In this document: positions 9,284 through 18,023 of the stretch, in pieces
Numbering within the stretch: the stretch's first letter is position 1
Layout: the number at the start of each line of letters is the position of its first letter
NCBI GenBank assembly: GCA_020200095.1
Contig: JAIVJJ010000026.1
Coordinates: 1 to 36,578 of the forward strand
Direction: 5' to 3'
Source: Acidobacteriota bacterium
GTDB taxonomy: Bacteria; Acidobacteriota; Blastocatellia; Pyrinomonadales; Pyrinomonadaceae
DNA length: 36,578 bases
Translations under genes and position numbers: made by a program
Notes under the pieces: generated by a model
Seen by the model: the letters and a program-made list of their open reading frames with translations, nothing else
Told to the model about the DNA's origin: nothing
Databases searched by the model: none

Positions 9284-9760
9284 ATGGAACAATTTGCATG
9301 GATACTGTGGATTGTTTTAGGCGTTGTTTTAATCATCGCCGAAATTTTTACGTTTGGATTTGTGCTTTTTTGGTTTGGCATCGGCGCCTTGGCAGCAGCG
9401 CTGGCTGGTTTTTTCGGTGTCGGGTTCGGTCTACAATTTTTGATTTTCGCAATTGTTTCGATTGCTCTGACGGTAATGTCGCGCACGATTTTTACCAATT
9501 ATTATTCGCACGACGACGAAAATACGATAAAAATGGGAGTTGATGCACTGCCCGGACAAATCGGCACTGTAACTTCGGCAAGTAACGGCGTATTAAACGA
9601 AGCCGCAGTTAAAGTTTATGGCTCAACGTGGACGGCGTTTCCTATTGATAGCTCGACGCGGTTAGTTGAAGGGGAAAAAGTCGAAGTCGTCCGCGTGCAA
9701 GGTTCTTCTATTTATGTCCAAAAAACGAGAGAACTTCCCGAATGGAGGGAGAATAACTAA
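9284..9760 (+). CDS. NfeD-family membrane protein
   Basis: A 158-residue protein with hydrophobic segments at about residues 5-27, 29-47 and 50-66, followed by a soluble C-terminal OB-fold domain (G-x-IGTV...AAVKVYGSTWTAFP...VEVVRVQGSSIYV), the layout of short NfeD proteins. Family members work with SPFH/stomatin-like proteins or membrane proteases in membrane quality control; no such partner lies beside it here. GAGGTG 6 bases before the ATG fixes the start. It is divergent from tRNA-Leu and convergent with the PP2C gene. Confidence 0.87.
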   Translation: MEQFAWILWIVLGVVLIIAEIFTFGFVLFWFGIGALAAALAGFFGVGFGLQFLIFAIVSIALTVMSRTIFTNYYSHDDENTIKMGVDALPGQIGTVTSASNGVLNEAAVKVYGSTWTAFPIDSSTRLVEGEKVEVVRVQGSSIYVQKTRELPEWRENN

Positions 9761-9819
9761 TTACGAATTTCAAATTACGAATTAGAAGAAAGCTATTCTG
9801 ACATTCGTAATTCGTAATT
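9759..9819. repeat. Heptad hairpin between convergent genes (AATTACG type)
   Basis: The left arm (9759-9785) reads as 7-base units AATTACG, AATTTCA, AATTACG, AATTA. The right arm (9803-9819) is the complement, ATTCGTAATTCGTAATT. The repeat overlaps the NfeD stop codon (9758-9760) and is followed by a short A run. It is placed to end both convergent transcripts. Confidence 0.8.
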
Positions 9820-9830
9820 GAAAAAAGCGT

Positions 9831-10757
9831 TTACACGATGCTTTGGTCAGCCGTATCGTGAATGTTTCCCAAATCCAACAATTCCAATTTGATTTTTTCT
9901 TGTGTCGGTGCTGGCAAATCGTTTCCCGTTAGTTTCGCTAAAATCAAAGTTATATTATCTTCACCGCCGCGCTTGTTGGCTTCTTTGACGAGTTCGGCGG
10001 CAGCAATCTGTAGTTGATTGACATTTTCCAAAACAATTCTTTGTAAATCCGCAGCGCCGATTTTATTCGATAAGCCGTCGCTGCACAATAAAAGAATATC
10101 ATCACGCTGCGGCGAAAGCCGTCCTGCTACAGGGTAAATCTCGTTTTGCGCCCCGAGTGCCTGCAAAATTACGTTTTTAAGCGTATGCGTTTCGGCTTCT
10201 TCCGGCTGAATTTGCCCTGCATCAATCAATTGTTGGACAAGCGATTGGTCTTTGGTTAATTGATAAATCTGACCGCTGCGAATTAGGTATGTGCGACTGT
10301 CGCCGACTTGAATTAAATCAACCGTTTGGGGCGTAATACCGATAGCCGTAAAAGTGGCGCCCATTCCGTTGTATTGCGGATCTGTACGACCTTGATGGTG
10401 GATTAAATAATTTGCATAAACAGTAGCTTCATATAATTTTCCTATTAAAGAATCATCAAGATTGTCCGGTGAAATTGTTTTTTCCAAAGTTTCTTCCAGA
10501 ACTTTTTGGATTACCGTTTCGACCGCCATTTTGCTAGCAACTTCGCCTGCCGCCGCGCCGCCCATTCCGTCGGAAACGGCTAAAACCACGCCGTTGTCGT
10601 CAACTTCAAATTGTTGTGATTCGACAATGAAATCTTCAGCGTTTTGCGAACTTTTCCAAATTTTCGAGTCCGAAACGTGAAGCAGAAGGTAATTATCCTC
10701 ATTGCCCTTACGGACACGCCCGACGTGCGATGTAGCGTGTGTTTCAACTGTTAACAT
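9831..10757 (-). CDS. PP2C-type Ser/Thr protein phosphatase
   Basis: A 308-residue soluble PPM/PP2C phosphatase. Visible motifs are RKGNEDN near residues 16-22 (metal and phosphate contacts), SDGMGG (metal-binding Asp), GDSRTYLI, LLCSDGL and the C-terminal GGEDNITL Asp. It removes phosphate from Ser/Thr and is the usual antagonist of PknB-type kinases, three of which lie within 10 kb; the functional pairing is inference. An insertion after the first motif contains a polar stretch (SSQNAEDFIVESQQ). There is no ribosome-binding site: the ATG lies 5 bases beyond the arm of a heptad hairpin. Confidence 0.93.
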   Translation of the reverse strand: MLTVETHATSHVGRVRKGNEDNYLLLHVSDSKIWKSSQNAEDFIVESQQFEVDDNGVVLAVSDGMGGAAAGEVASKMAVETVIQKVLEETLEKTISPDNLDDSLIGKLYEATVYANYLIHHQGRTDPQYNGMGATFTAIGITPQTVDLIQVGDSRTYLIRSGQIYQLTKDQSLVQQLIDAGQIQPEEAETHTLKNVILQALGAQNEIYPVAGRLSPQRDDILLLCSDGLSNKIGAADLQRIVLENVNQLQIAAAELVKEANKRGGEDNITLILAKLTGNDLPAPTQEKIKLELLDLGNIHDTADQSIV

Positions 10758-10761
10758 AAAA

Positions 10762-10839
10762 ATAGTGGTGAGTGGTGAGTGGTGAATGACGAGTGATTAG
10801 TTAAAGATTTTTCACTCCTCATTCACCACTCACCACTAT
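10762..10839. repeat. Heptad hairpin (AGTGGTR type) between metB and the PP2C gene
   Basis: The left arm (10762-10796) consists of AGTGGTG x3, AATGACG, AGTGA. The right arm (10812-10839) is complementary but has one unit fewer. The arm supplies the TAG stop of the upstream gene (10836-10838) and finishes 5 bases from the PP2C start. Confidence 0.85.
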
Positions 10840-11969
10840 CGAAGTGCTTGGTCTAAATCTAAAATAATATCTTCAACATCTTCAATCCCGACCGATACGC
10901 GTACTAAACCATCGGTAATTCCTAGGCTGTTGCGTTTTTCTAATGGAATTGAAGCGTGCGTCATCGTCGCTGGATGCGAAATCAAACTTTCAACGCCGCC
11001 CAAACTTTCAGCTAAAGTACAAAGTTTAACATTTTCTAAAACTTTTTTTGCCGCTTCGAGCGAGCCGGTTTCAAAGGCGACCATTCCGCCAAAACCTTTC
11101 TGTTGACGTTTGGCAATTTCATGCTGCGGATGTGAAACAAGTCCCGGATAATAAACTTTTTGCACTTTCGGATGTTCAGCTAAAAAATTTGCGATGGCGC
11201 GTCCGTTTTTATCGTGTGCTTCCATTCGCACGGCAAGGGTTTTTGTGCCGCGCAGAACCAAAAATGAATCAAACGGCGATAGAATTGCACCGATACTGTT
11301 TTGAATAAATCCAATCCATTGCGCGTCTTCTTCATCATTTAGCGCAACAAAACCGCCGATGCTGTCGGAATGTCCGTTTAAGTATTTGGTGGTTGAATGA
11401 ACGACAATATCAACACCGAAATCTATCGGCTGCTGCAAATACGGCGACATAAACGTATTGTCACAAACAACTCGCGCGCCGTGCGCATGCGAAATATCGG
11501 AAATCTCCTGCAAATCAGTAACGGTCATTACCGGATTGGTTGGCGTTTCGACAAAAACCATTTTTGTATTTTGTTTGAACGCCTTTTCCACATTTGAAAC
11601 GTCCGAGCTGTCAACAAAATCGAATTCGATTCCGTAATTCGATAAAACAAGACTGAAAAGCCGAAAAGTTCCGCCGTAAGTGTTATCGCCGACGATCACG
11701 TGGTCGCCCGATTTAACGAGCTTTAAAACGGCGTCGGTTGCTGACATTCCCGAAGCAAAAGCGAAGCCGAATTTTGCGCCTTCAAGCGCGGCGATGTTTT
11801 TTTCAAGCGCCAGGCGCGTCGGATTTTGCGTTCGCGCGTATTCAAAACCTTTGTGTTTGCCAAGCCCTTCCTGTGCGTAAGTCGAGGTTTGGTAAATCGG
11901 CACGCTGACCGCGCCTGTTGCCCTATCCGGTTCATTTCCGGCGTGGATTGCAATTGTTGAAAAACCCAT
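10836..11969 (-). CDS. Cystathionine gamma-synthase/lyase-family PLP enzyme
   Basis: A 377-residue Cys/Met-metabolism PLP enzyme of normal length. The N-terminal substrate-channel motif is IYQTSTYAQ, with YARTQNPTR (Tyr/Arg contacts to the PLP phosphate of the neighbouring subunit), FASGMSA, the cofactor Asp in VCDNTF, the PLP lysine in HSTTKYLNGHSD and the C-terminal SLGGVESLISHPA. Members act as cystathionine gamma-synthase (MetB) or gamma-lyase; sequence alone does not separate these safely and no other methionine gene is adjacent. The stop codon is contributed by the adjoining heptad repeat. Confidence 0.9.
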   Translation of the reverse strand: MGFSTIAIHAGNEPDRATGAVSVPIYQTSTYAQEGLGKHKGFEYARTQNPTRLALEKNIAALEGAKFGFAFASGMSATDAVLKLVKSGDHVIVGDNTYGGTFRLFSLVLSNYGIEFDFVDSSDVSNVEKAFKQNTKMVFVETPTNPVMTVTDLQEISDISHAHGARVVCDNTFMSPYLQQPIDFGVDIVVHSTTKYLNGHSDSIGGFVALNDEEDAQWIGFIQNSIGAILSPFDSFLVLRGTKTLAVRMEAHDKNGRAIANFLAEHPKVQKVYYPGLVSHPQHEIAKRQQKGFGGMVAFETGSLEAAKKVLENVKLCTLAESLGGVESLISHPATMTHASIPLEKRNSLGITDGLVRVSVGIEDVEDIILDLDQALR

Positions 11970-12177
11970 AAAAAAGCGTTTGTCTAAAATAAAAAAAACT
12001 AATCAGTTTTAGTTTAACGAAAAGCATTAGGCTAATAAAAGACTTGTTTTAATGTGAAAAATGGTAACTTGCCGCTGGGAAAATTGCAAACGACGGAATT
12101 TGCAAACGGCAAATTATAATAAACGCTATGCTGAATTTTTCCTACCGTTCGTCAAACAAAAGTTACAAAATGTAAAT

Positions 12178-12942
12178 TCAGCTTTGTAAAACTTTGGCTT
12201 CTTCTTTGTCGTCGTATGCGTTATGCAAATGCACCGGTTCAGTTTTTCTTCGCAGGCGCAAATTTAACAGCTCGACAATTACCGAAAATGCCATCGCAAA
12301 ATAAATATAACCCTTCGGAATGTGCTGGTGTAAACCTTCGGCAATGAGCGTCACGCCGATCAAAAGCAGAAACGAAAGCGCAAGCATTTTTATCGTCGGG
12401 TGTCGCTGGACGAAAGCGCCAATTGAACCAGCGAAAAGCATCATTGCAATAATCGAAATGATGACTGCCGCAATCATTACCCAAATATTGTCAACCATTC
12501 CGACTGCCGTAATTACCGAATCGAGCGAGAAAACAATGTCGAGTAGCATAATCTGGATAATCACGCTGGCAAATGACGGATAAACTTTCCGTGAAGCGTG
12601 TCCTTCCTCGCCTTCGAGTGAGCCGTGAATTTCGTGCGTGCTTTTGCCGATGAGAAACAAGCCGCCGACGAGCAAAATCAAATCGCGTCCCGAAATTGCA
12701 TAACCAAAAACGGTAAAAAGTGGCTCGGTCAAACTCATCACCCAAGTTAGGGAAAACAGCAAAATCACGCGCATTATGAGCGCGAGCGCAAGACCGATAT
12801 AACGGGCTTTCGATTGTTGTTCAGCGGGAAGTTTGCCCGAAAGAATCGAGATAAAGATGACGTTATCAATGCCGAGAACGAGTTCGAGAACTGTTAAAGT
12901 CAAAAACGCAATCCAGATTTGCGGGTCAGAAAGTAATTCCAT
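12178..12942 (-). CDS. TerC-family integral membrane protein
   Basis: A 254-residue protein with about seven hydrophobic segments. It carries the TerC signatures: an acidic GIDNVIFIS motif in the first helices and the matching SLDSVITAVG motif in the second half, whose Asp residues are thought to bind metal. A short acidic cytosolic loop (EGEEGHA) joins the halves. Family members are linked to tellurite resistance and manganese export. The C-terminal tail is charged. It is transcribed alone, downstream of a hairpin that separates it from pyrC. Confidence 0.88.
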   Translation of the reverse strand: MELLSDPQIWIAFLTLTVLELVLGIDNVIFISILSGKLPAEQQSKARYIGLALALIMRVILLFSLTWVMSLTEPLFTVFGYAISGRDLILLVGGLFLIGKSTHEIHGSLEGEEGHASRKVYPSFASVIIQIMLLDIVFSLDSVITAVGMVDNIWVMIAAVIISIIAMMLFAGSIGAFVQRHPTIKMLALSFLLLIGVTLIAEGLHQHIPKGYIYFAMAFSVIVELLNLRLRRKTEPVHLHNAYDDKEEAKVLQS

Positions 12943-12963
12943 TTATAAAATTTCTCCATTATT

Positions 12964-13040
12964 TTAGCCCCGAACAAACACGAAAGAACACAAAAGAAAA
13001 ACAAAGAAATTTCGTATCTGCTCGTGTTTATTTGCGGCTA
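12964..13040. repeat. Imperfect long inverted repeat between pyrC and terC
   Basis: Arms 12964-12981 and 13023-13040 (AGCCCCGAACAAACACGA / TCGTGTTTATTTGCGGCT) match at 15 of 18 positions. The left arm continues into A-rich sequence with a loose 7-base rhythm (AACACGA, AAGAACA, CAAAAGA). A decayed member of the heptad hairpins is likely. Confidence 0.5.
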
Positions 13041-13067
13041 ATTCATAAAACTTATTATTGCACAAGT

Positions 13068-14351
13068 TTATTTTCGATATACAACCTTGCCGCTGACAAT
13101 CGTCATAACCGCCGCACCCGTAAAATTCCAATTATTAAACGGCGAGTTTTTCGATTTTGATTTGCTTTCCGAAACTCTATAAGTCCAATCGAAATCCGGG
13201 TCGAGAATCGTTATATCTGCGATTGAGCCGGCGCGCAAGGTTCCGCGATTTTTTAATTTAAAGATCTTCGCCGGATTAGTGGAACACATTTCGACAAGAC
13301 GTGACAAATCAACGATTCCTTTATGAACTAATTCATTAAAAGCCAAGCCGATAGCCGTTTCCAAACCTATAATTCCAAACGGAGCGCTGTCGTATTCGAG
13401 ATTTTTTTCATCTGCATGATGCGGGGCGTGATCGGTGGCGATTGCGTCAATCGTGCCGTCTTTGATTGATTCTAAGATTGCCTCAAGATGTTCGTCACTT
13501 CTAAGCGGCGGAGACATTTTTGTATTCGTGTCGTAACCTTCGACGGCTTTGTCCGTGAGTGTAAAATGATGCGGCGTAACTTCGCAGGTTATGTTTATTC
13601 CTTCGTTTTTGGCACGACGAACGGCTTCGATTGCGCCTTTGGTAGAAATATGTGCAATATGAATGTGCGCGCCGGTTTCTTTCGCCAAAATAATATCACG
13701 CACCACGTCCAAATCTTCTGCTAAAGCGTGCATTCCTTTCAAACCTAAAAGCAAAGATAATTTTCCTTCGTGCATCACGCCGCCGCTTGTTAAAGATTTA
13801 TCTTCGCAGTGGTCAACGACGGGCAAATCAAAATCCGTTGCGTATTCCATTGCGCGGCGCATCATTCCCGCATTCGGAACAGGTTTGCCGTCATCGGAAA
13901 CGGCAACCGCGCCCGCCGCTTTCATCTCGCCAATTTCAGCTAACTCGTTACCGCTCGATTCTTTTGTAATTGCGCCAACAGGAAAGACGTTTGCCAAATT
14001 CCCTCGTTCGGCTTGCTCAATCATATAGCGTGTGATTGCCGCATTATCGTTAATCGGTGAAGTGTTCGGCATCGGGCAGACGCTTGTCCACCCGCCTGCG
14101 ACCGCCGCCGCGCAACCACTCGCAATTGTTTCTTTGTGTTCCTGACCAGGTTCTCTTAAATGAACGTGAAGGTCAATAAAACCGGGCGCGACAATCAAAC
14201 CCGTTGCGTCAAAAACTTCCGCATCTTCAAGCATTTTTTCGTTTTGATTTAACCAAGCGGCGACTTTTCCGTCTTCGATTAAAAGATTTTTTCCGCTATT
14301 TTGATTTTCCGTCGGGTCAATTAAATGACCATTGGCGATTAAAAGTTTCAT
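13068..14351 (-). CDS. pyrC: Dihydroorotase
   Basis: About 427 residues from the ATG at 14351 (MKLLIANG), a class I dihydroorotase that closes carbamoyl-aspartate to dihydroorotate. Metal-binding motifs are present: [10 protein letters not shown] (two His), the His in [17 protein letters not shown] and ATDHAPH (catalytic Asp). The C-terminal amidohydrolase strand ([14 protein letters not shown]) is intact. The frame is open to 14390, but the earlier codons overlap the preceding lipoprotein gene; an alternative ATG at 14357 overlaps that gene's stop (TAATG), so the two are translationally coupled. Last gene of the pyrR-pyrB-lipoprotein-pyrC unit. Confidence 0.94.
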   Translation of the reverse strand: MKLLIANGHLIDPTENQNSGKNLLIEDGKVAAWLNQNEKMLEDAEVFDATGLIVAPGFIDLHVHLREPGQEHKETIASGCAAAVAGGWTSVCPMPNTSPINDNAAITRYMIEQAERGNLANVFPVGAITKESSGNELAEIGEMKAAGAVAVSDDGKPVPNAGMMRRAMEYATDFDLPVVDHCEDKSLTSGGVMHEGKLSLLLGLKGMHALAEDLDVVRDIILAKETGAHIHIAHISTKGAIEAVRRAKNEGINITCEVTPHHFTLTDKAVEGYDTNTKMSPPLRSDEHLEAILESIKDGTIDAIATDHAPHHADEKNLEYDSAPFGIIGLETAIGLAFNELVHKGIVDLSRLVEMCSTNPAKIFKLKNRGTLRAGSIADITILDPDFDWTYRVSESKSKSKNSPFNNWNFTGAAVMTIVSGKVVYRK

Positions 14352-14356
14352 TCTCA

Positions 14357-15133
14357 TTAACAAGGCTGTAAGTATTTTATTTGTTTCCAAACGCCTTTGG
14401 TTTTCTTAAAAGTTCTGCCGCAAGTGTAATCGCAATCTTCAGGAGTTTTATTTGCCTTAGAACAACAAAAACTTGCTTCGAGCAAATCTGGTTTCCCATC
14501 GTTGGTTAAGTCAATTGCGGCGGTAATCATATTTAGAAAAACATTTTTCGGAAGCACTTCTTTCTTCAATTCGTGTAGCTCCAATTTTCTGGCAAATTTT
14601 ACAGCTGGGTAAATCACGAAAATATCAAAAGGAAATTCTCCACTCCGATTTTTAATCGGCTCGACTGCAAGGAAATCTTGCCGAGTAATTTTTTCAAATT
14701 CAACATTCCAAAATCTTTTAGGCTTTTCCTCGTCACATCCGGTTTCGGTTATTTCTTCAACTTTTTTAATCTCCATTTCAAACGGCTCAAAATCAACTTG
14801 CAAAGGAATAACAGAAATTTTTTCTCCGACTTTTGCCAAATGTTCGAGCGAGAGGGAAATTTCAGCCGATCTATAAGGTGGTTGATAAATGCCGCTTGCG
14901 TCTTTGGTATCGGAAGAACGCACGAAATCTACAATCGCAAAATCTTTTACATCGGGCATCGGAATTTGACCTCGTGGCGCGGGAGTTCCTTTCGGACTTA
15001 TCTGCTCAGTTTGTTTTTGGGAGATTTTCACCGCTTTCGTTTTATTTTGATTTTGTAATTCGGTTGTTGAAGAATTATTTTGAGAACATGAGACTGCCGT
15101 CAACACCACAAAAAATAAATAAATTAAACGCAT
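14357..15133 (-). CDS. Predicted lipoprotein of unknown function within the pyr operon
   Basis: About 258 residues. The start at 15133 is preferred: GGAGAAAG lies about 8 bases before it and it begins directly with a lipoprotein signal ([16 protein letters not shown], lipobox Cys at residue 16). The longer frame to 15163 would bury this signal. After the Cys comes a Ser/Asn/Gln-rich linker, then a soluble domain with several Cys, including a [16 protein letters not shown] cluster near the C-terminus that probably forms disulfides in the periplasm. No known family is recognised. It sits between pyrB and pyrC with overlaps or short gaps, yet has no evident pyrimidine role. Confidence 0.8.
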   Translation of the reverse strand: MRLIYLFFVVLTAVSCSQNNSSTTELQNQNKTKAVKISQKQTEQISPKGTPAPRGQIPMPDVKDFAIVDFVRSSDTKDASGIYQPPYRSAEISLSLEHLAKVGEKISVIPLQVDFEPFEMEIKKVEEITETGCDEEKPKRFWNVEFEKITRQDFLAVEPIKNRSGEFPFDIFVIYPAVKFARKLELHELKKEVLPKNVFLNMITAAIDLTNDGKPDLLEASFCCSKANKTPEDCDYTCGRTFKKTKGVWKQIKYLQPC

Positions 15134-15155
15134 AAAAATTCTTTCTCCAAAAATT

Positions 15156-16103
15156 TCATTCATTACTTGCGCTTCCGCCGGTAGCTAGATATAAAACTGC
15201 CATTCGCACGGCAACGCCGTATTTTACTTGGTCTAAAATTAAGGAACGAGAACTATCTGCTACTTCCGAAGCGATTTCGATACCGCGGTTCATCGGACCC
15301 GGATGTAGAACAATCGCGTCGGATTTTGCTAAATTCAAACGCTCTTGAGTTAAGCCGTAATGAATTGCGTATTCGCGCAAAGTCGGGAAGAAAGCCGAAT
15401 CTTGCCTTTCCCTTTGGATTCGCAAAATCATTACGACGTCCGCGCCTTCAATTGCTTCCTCAATATTTGCGGAAACAAATAAATCCTTTTCGACTAGATG
15501 CGAAAAATCATTCGGAACAAGTGGTTTAGGTCCCGCGACGCAGACTTTCGCGCCGAGTTTTGTTAAAAGATGAATGTTTGAACGCGCGACCCGAGAATGA
15601 AGAATGTCGCCGACAATTGCCACATTTAAGCCTTTGATTTTCTTTTTGTGTTCTCGAATCGTCATCGCGTCAAGAAGCGCCTGAGTCGGATGTTCGTTTG
15701 CGCCGTCGCCGGCATTGACGATCGCGGCTTTGCTCACCTTTGCTAATTGATGCGGAACGCCCGCGCTAGAATGCCGCACGACGATACAGTCGGGCGACAT
15801 CGCATCAAGATTCAAAGCCGTATCAATCAGAGTTTCGCCTTTTGTAATCGCCGAAGATAAAACACTGATATTGACTGAGTCGGCTGAAAGTCGTTTGGCG
15901 GCGAGTTCAAAACTGGTGCGCGTGCGCGTTGAATTCTCGAAAAAAAGATTGATAATGGTTTTGCCGCGAAGGGTTGGAACTTTTTTAATCTCTCGCTGGT
16001 TTATCTCGCGGAAATTTTCTGCTGTGTCGAGAATGCCGACAATTTCTGCGGCGGAAAGATGGCGAATTCCAAGTAAATCTCGGCGACGAAACGGTTTGTT
16101 CAT
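15156..16103 (-). CDS. pyrB: Aspartate carbamoyltransferase, catalytic chain
   Basis: A 315-residue enzyme joining carbamoyl phosphate and aspartate, the committed step of pyrimidine synthesis. It has the carbamoyl-phosphate loop [13 protein letters not shown], the mobile-loop Ser/Lys (SSAITKGET), the [12 protein letters not shown] motif (the usual HPxQ), [13 protein letters not shown] and the C-terminal HPGPMNRG. Length is normal. No pyrI partner is present. It follows pyrR after 45 bp that contain an intrinsic-terminator hairpin, so its expression probably depends on readthrough; only a weak A/G-rich sequence precedes the ATG. Confidence 0.95.
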   Translation of the reverse strand: MNKPFRRRDLLGIRHLSAAEIVGILDTAENFREINQREIKKVPTLRGKTIINLFFENSTRTRTSFELAAKRLSADSVNISVLSSAITKGETLIDTALNLDAMSPDCIVVRHSSAGVPHQLAKVSKAAIVNAGDGANEHPTQALLDAMTIREHKKKIKGLNVAIVGDILHSRVARSNIHLLTKLGAKVCVAGPKPLVPNDFSHLVEKDLFVSANIEEAIEGADVVMILRIQRERQDSAFFPTLREYAIHYGLTQERLNLAKSDAIVLHPGPMNRGIEIASEVADSSRSLILDQVKYGVAVRMAVLYLATGGSASNE

Positions 16104-16112
16104 TTTCTTTTA

Positions 16113-16140
16113 CAAAAAAAGCAAGGAGGTTAGCCTTGCT
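16113..16140 (-). terminator. Intrinsic terminator or attenuator between pyrR and pyrB
   Basis: On the minus strand AGCAAGG (complement of 16134-16140) pairs with CCTTGCT (complement of 16120-16126) around a 7-base loop, directly followed by seven T. It lies within the co-directional pyrR-pyrB gap. PyrR is an attenuator protein in firmicutes, so this is a plausible control point; no clear antiterminator or PyrR-binding consensus was found. Confidence 0.75.
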
Positions 16141-16148
16141 CTGAAAAA

Positions 16149-16718
16149 TTATGTGCTCGAACGTTCATAAATCCATACAGCTTCTTCGTCATCGTATTCT
16201 TTGAGCATCACTTTTATAATCTCGCTTTTTTTCGTCGGAACAATCTTTCCAATAAAATCGGCTTGAATCGGCAATTCGCGGTGTTCGCGTCCGCGGTCAA
16301 TCAAAACGGCAAGCTGCGCTTTGCGCGGGCGACCGAAATCCATCAATTGGTCGAGCGCGGCGCGAATCGTTCTGCCCGTGTAAAGCACATCGTCAACTAA
16401 AATAATGTTTTTATCTTCAATATCCGTATCTAACTCGGTGCGGTTGACAATCGGATTGGCGCCGACTGTGGAAAGGTCATCACGATAAAGTGTAATGTCC
16501 AAAATACCGAAAAGCGGACGCTTGCCTTCCAATTCTTCGATTCTATCGGCAATTCTTTCCGCAATCGGAACACCGCGCCGACGAATTCCGACTAGATACA
16601 AATCCTTTACACCTTGATTATCCTCGACAATCTCCGAAGCCAAACGCGACAACGCCCGCTTCATCCGCGAGCTGTCCATAATCCGTGATTTTTCAACTAA
16701 ATTTACTTTATCTGCCAT
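16149..16718 (-). CDS. pyrR: Bifunctional pyr operon regulator / uracil phosphoribosyltransferase PyrR
   Basis: About 189 residues from the ATG at 16718; an upstream in-frame TTG (16730) is possible but less likely. It is a type I phosphoribosyltransferase with the PRPP loop [16 protein letters not shown], the [15 protein letters not shown] region and the C-terminal [19 protein letters not shown] typical of PyrR. In firmicutes PyrR binds pyr mRNA in the presence of UMP and causes termination; outside that group the role is less certain. First gene of the minus-strand pyr unit, divergent from pyrD. Confidence 0.93.
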   Translation of the reverse strand: MADKVNLVEKSRIMDSSRMKRALSRLASEIVEDNQGVKDLYLVGIRRRGVPIAERIADRIEELEGKRPLFGILDITLYRDDLSTVGANPIVNRTELDTDIEDKNIILVDDVLYTGRTIRAALDQLMDFGRPRKAQLAVLIDRGREHRELPIQADFIGKIVPTKKSEIIKVMLKEYDDEEAVWIYERSST

Positions 16719-16744
16719 AAGCTTGGGCAAATCGTAACAAAGAC

Positions 16745-16811
16745 AAGCTCAAAGTTCAAAGTTTCGAGTTCAAAGTTTTTATATTTATCATTTATCATTT
16801 AACATTCAATC
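16745..16811. repeat. Two adjoining heptad arrays in the pyrR/pyrD divergent region
   Basis: 16745-16777 reads AAGCTCA, AAGTTCA, AAGTTTC, GAGTTCA, AAGTTTT. 16780-16806 reads ATTTATC, ATTTATC, ATTTAAC, ATTCAAT. Unlike most other junctions the two arrays are different sequences and not complementary arms. They fill most of the promoter region of both pyr transcripts. Confidence 0.75.
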
Positions 16812-16820
16812 AATCCAAAG

Positions 16821-17858
16821 ATGTCAAAAATTTATCAAAAACTTGTTCGACCGCTTCTTTTTCGCCTTCCGACAGAAACAGCGCACGAGTTCGGAATCGA
16901 TTCGTTAAAATTCGCTTTGAAATCAAAAGTGGCGCAGGAAATTTTTGCCGATAAATTTGCTTGTAATAATTTTGGTGAATTAAAAAGGTTTGGTCTGACA
17001 TTTAAAAATCCACTTGGAATCGCGGCGGGTTTTGATAAAAACGGGATTGTCATTAGTCAGCTCAACGCGCTCGGGTTTGGTTTCGTTGAAGTCGGAACAG
17101 TTACATATAACCAAGGAACGCCGCGAGTTGTCGAAAGATTAAAAAAATTGCGTCCAAACTGCCTTCTCGGCATAAACATCGGGAAAAATAAAGATGTGCC
17201 AAACGATAAGGCGATTGAAAACTATATAAAAAGTTTTGATTTAGCGTTTGAGGTTGCTGACTATATTGCCGTTAACGTTTCCAGCCCAAATACGCCGAGT
17301 TTACGAGAATTGCAGAAAGCCGATGCTTTGGAAGAACTTCTAAGCGCTTTGCAAAAAAGAAATTATGAATTAAATAAGCGGAGTAAAAAGAATCTACCGC
17401 TTTTGATAAAAATCGCGCTCGATTTATCTGAATCAGAAGTCGAATCAATTGTTGATATTTGCTTAAGATTGAAAATTGCCGGAGTTATCGCAGCCAACAC
17501 GACAATCAGCCGCGAAAATCTACAATCTTCAAAAATGGAAATCGAAAAAATCGGAAGTGGCGGTTTAAGTGGAAAGCCCGTGAAAAATCTTTCGAACGAA
17601 GTTATCAAACAAATTTACAGATTTTCAAAAGGAAAATTGCCGGTTGTCGGCGTCGGCGGAATTTTTACGGCTCAAGACGCGTTTGAAAAAATCGCGGCTG
17701 GCGCGTGTCTTATCCAAGCTTATACGGGTTTTATTTATCAAGGTTTTACATTTGCGCGAGACGTGAATTTCGGCTTAGTAAAAATTTTGCGCGAAAAAGG
17801 TTTTGAGAATTTAGATGAAGCAATCGGTGTCAAAGCTAGTCCAAAGACCAAAGTTTAA
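16821..17858 (+). CDS. pyrD: Dihydroorotate dehydrogenase (quinone, class 2), with an internal deletion
   Basis: A 345-residue FMN enzyme oxidising dihydroorotate, class 2 by its N-terminal membrane helix region and the catalytic Ser in NVSSPNTPSLREL (Ser154/155). Other motifs are intact: NPLGIAAGFDKNG, GINIGKNK, the Lys in LLIKIALDLSE, ANTTISR, GGLSGKPV and VVGVGGIFTA. Anomaly: GTVTYNQGTPRVVERLKK joins directly where the family has about 27 more residues (GNPKPRxFRLxxxxxxINRxGFNN), a stretch that contains an Asn lining the orotate/FMN pocket. The frame is continuous at 17101-17125. The C-terminus (ASPKTKV) and stop codon come from a heptad repeat. Activity is uncertain. Confidence 0.9.
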   Translation: MSKIYQKLVRPLLFRLPTETAHEFGIDSLKFALKSKVAQEIFADKFACNNFGELKRFGLTFKNPLGIAAGFDKNGIVISQLNALGFGFVEVGTVTYNQGTPRVVERLKKLRPNCLLGINIGKNKDVPNDKAIENYIKSFDLAFEVADYIAVNVSSPNTPSLRELQKADALEELLSALQKRNYELNKRSKKNLPLLIKIALDLSESEVESIVDICLRLKIAGVIAANTTISRENLQSSKMEIEKIGSGGLSGKPVKNLSNEVIKQIYRFSKGKLPVVGVGGIFTAQDAFEKIAAGACLIQAYTGFIYQGFTFARDVNFGLVKILREKGFENLDEAIGVKASPKTKV

Positions 17859-17941
17859 AGTTATAGTTCAATGTTGATTTCTCAATTCAGGTCGATCTTA
17901 AGGTTTTAGACTTTAAACTCTAGACTTGGTCTTTGGACTTG
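17838..17941. repeat. Heptad hairpin (AAGTCCA/AAGTTTA type) after pyrD
   Basis: The left arm (17838-17875) reads AGTCCAA-AGACCAA-AGTTTAA-AGTTATA-GTTCAA. The right arm (17909-17941) is its imperfect complement (GACTTTAAAC...CTTGGTCTTTGGACTTG). It contains the last codons and the stop of pyrD. A consensus promoter starts 5 bases beyond it. Confidence 0.8.
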
Positions 17942-17946
17942 TTGGT

Positions 17947-17974
17947 TTGACACTCGAAAAGCAGAAGCTATAAT
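17947..17974 (+). promoter_or_regulatory. Consensus sigma70 promoter of the yceD-rpmF-fab cluster
   Basis: TTGACA (17947-17952) and TATAAT (17969-17974) are both perfect matches with a 16-base spacer. The start point would be near 17981, which rules out the in-frame TTG at 17982 as a start codon for yceD and supports ATG 18024. Confidence 0.8.
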
Positions 17975-18023
17975 AAATCCTTTGTATTTTGCGCTGTTTG
18001 AATCGAAAGTTTATTCTATTGTT

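Noticed and set aside
10762-10839. Tandem AGTGGTG units that could be taken for a CRISPR array
   Set aside because: Units are 7 bases with no spacers, the two halves are inverted, and no cas gene is present.
17982-18023. Upstream TTG start for yceD
   Set aside because: It coincides with the predicted transcription start of a perfect promoter; ATG 18024 matches the family start.
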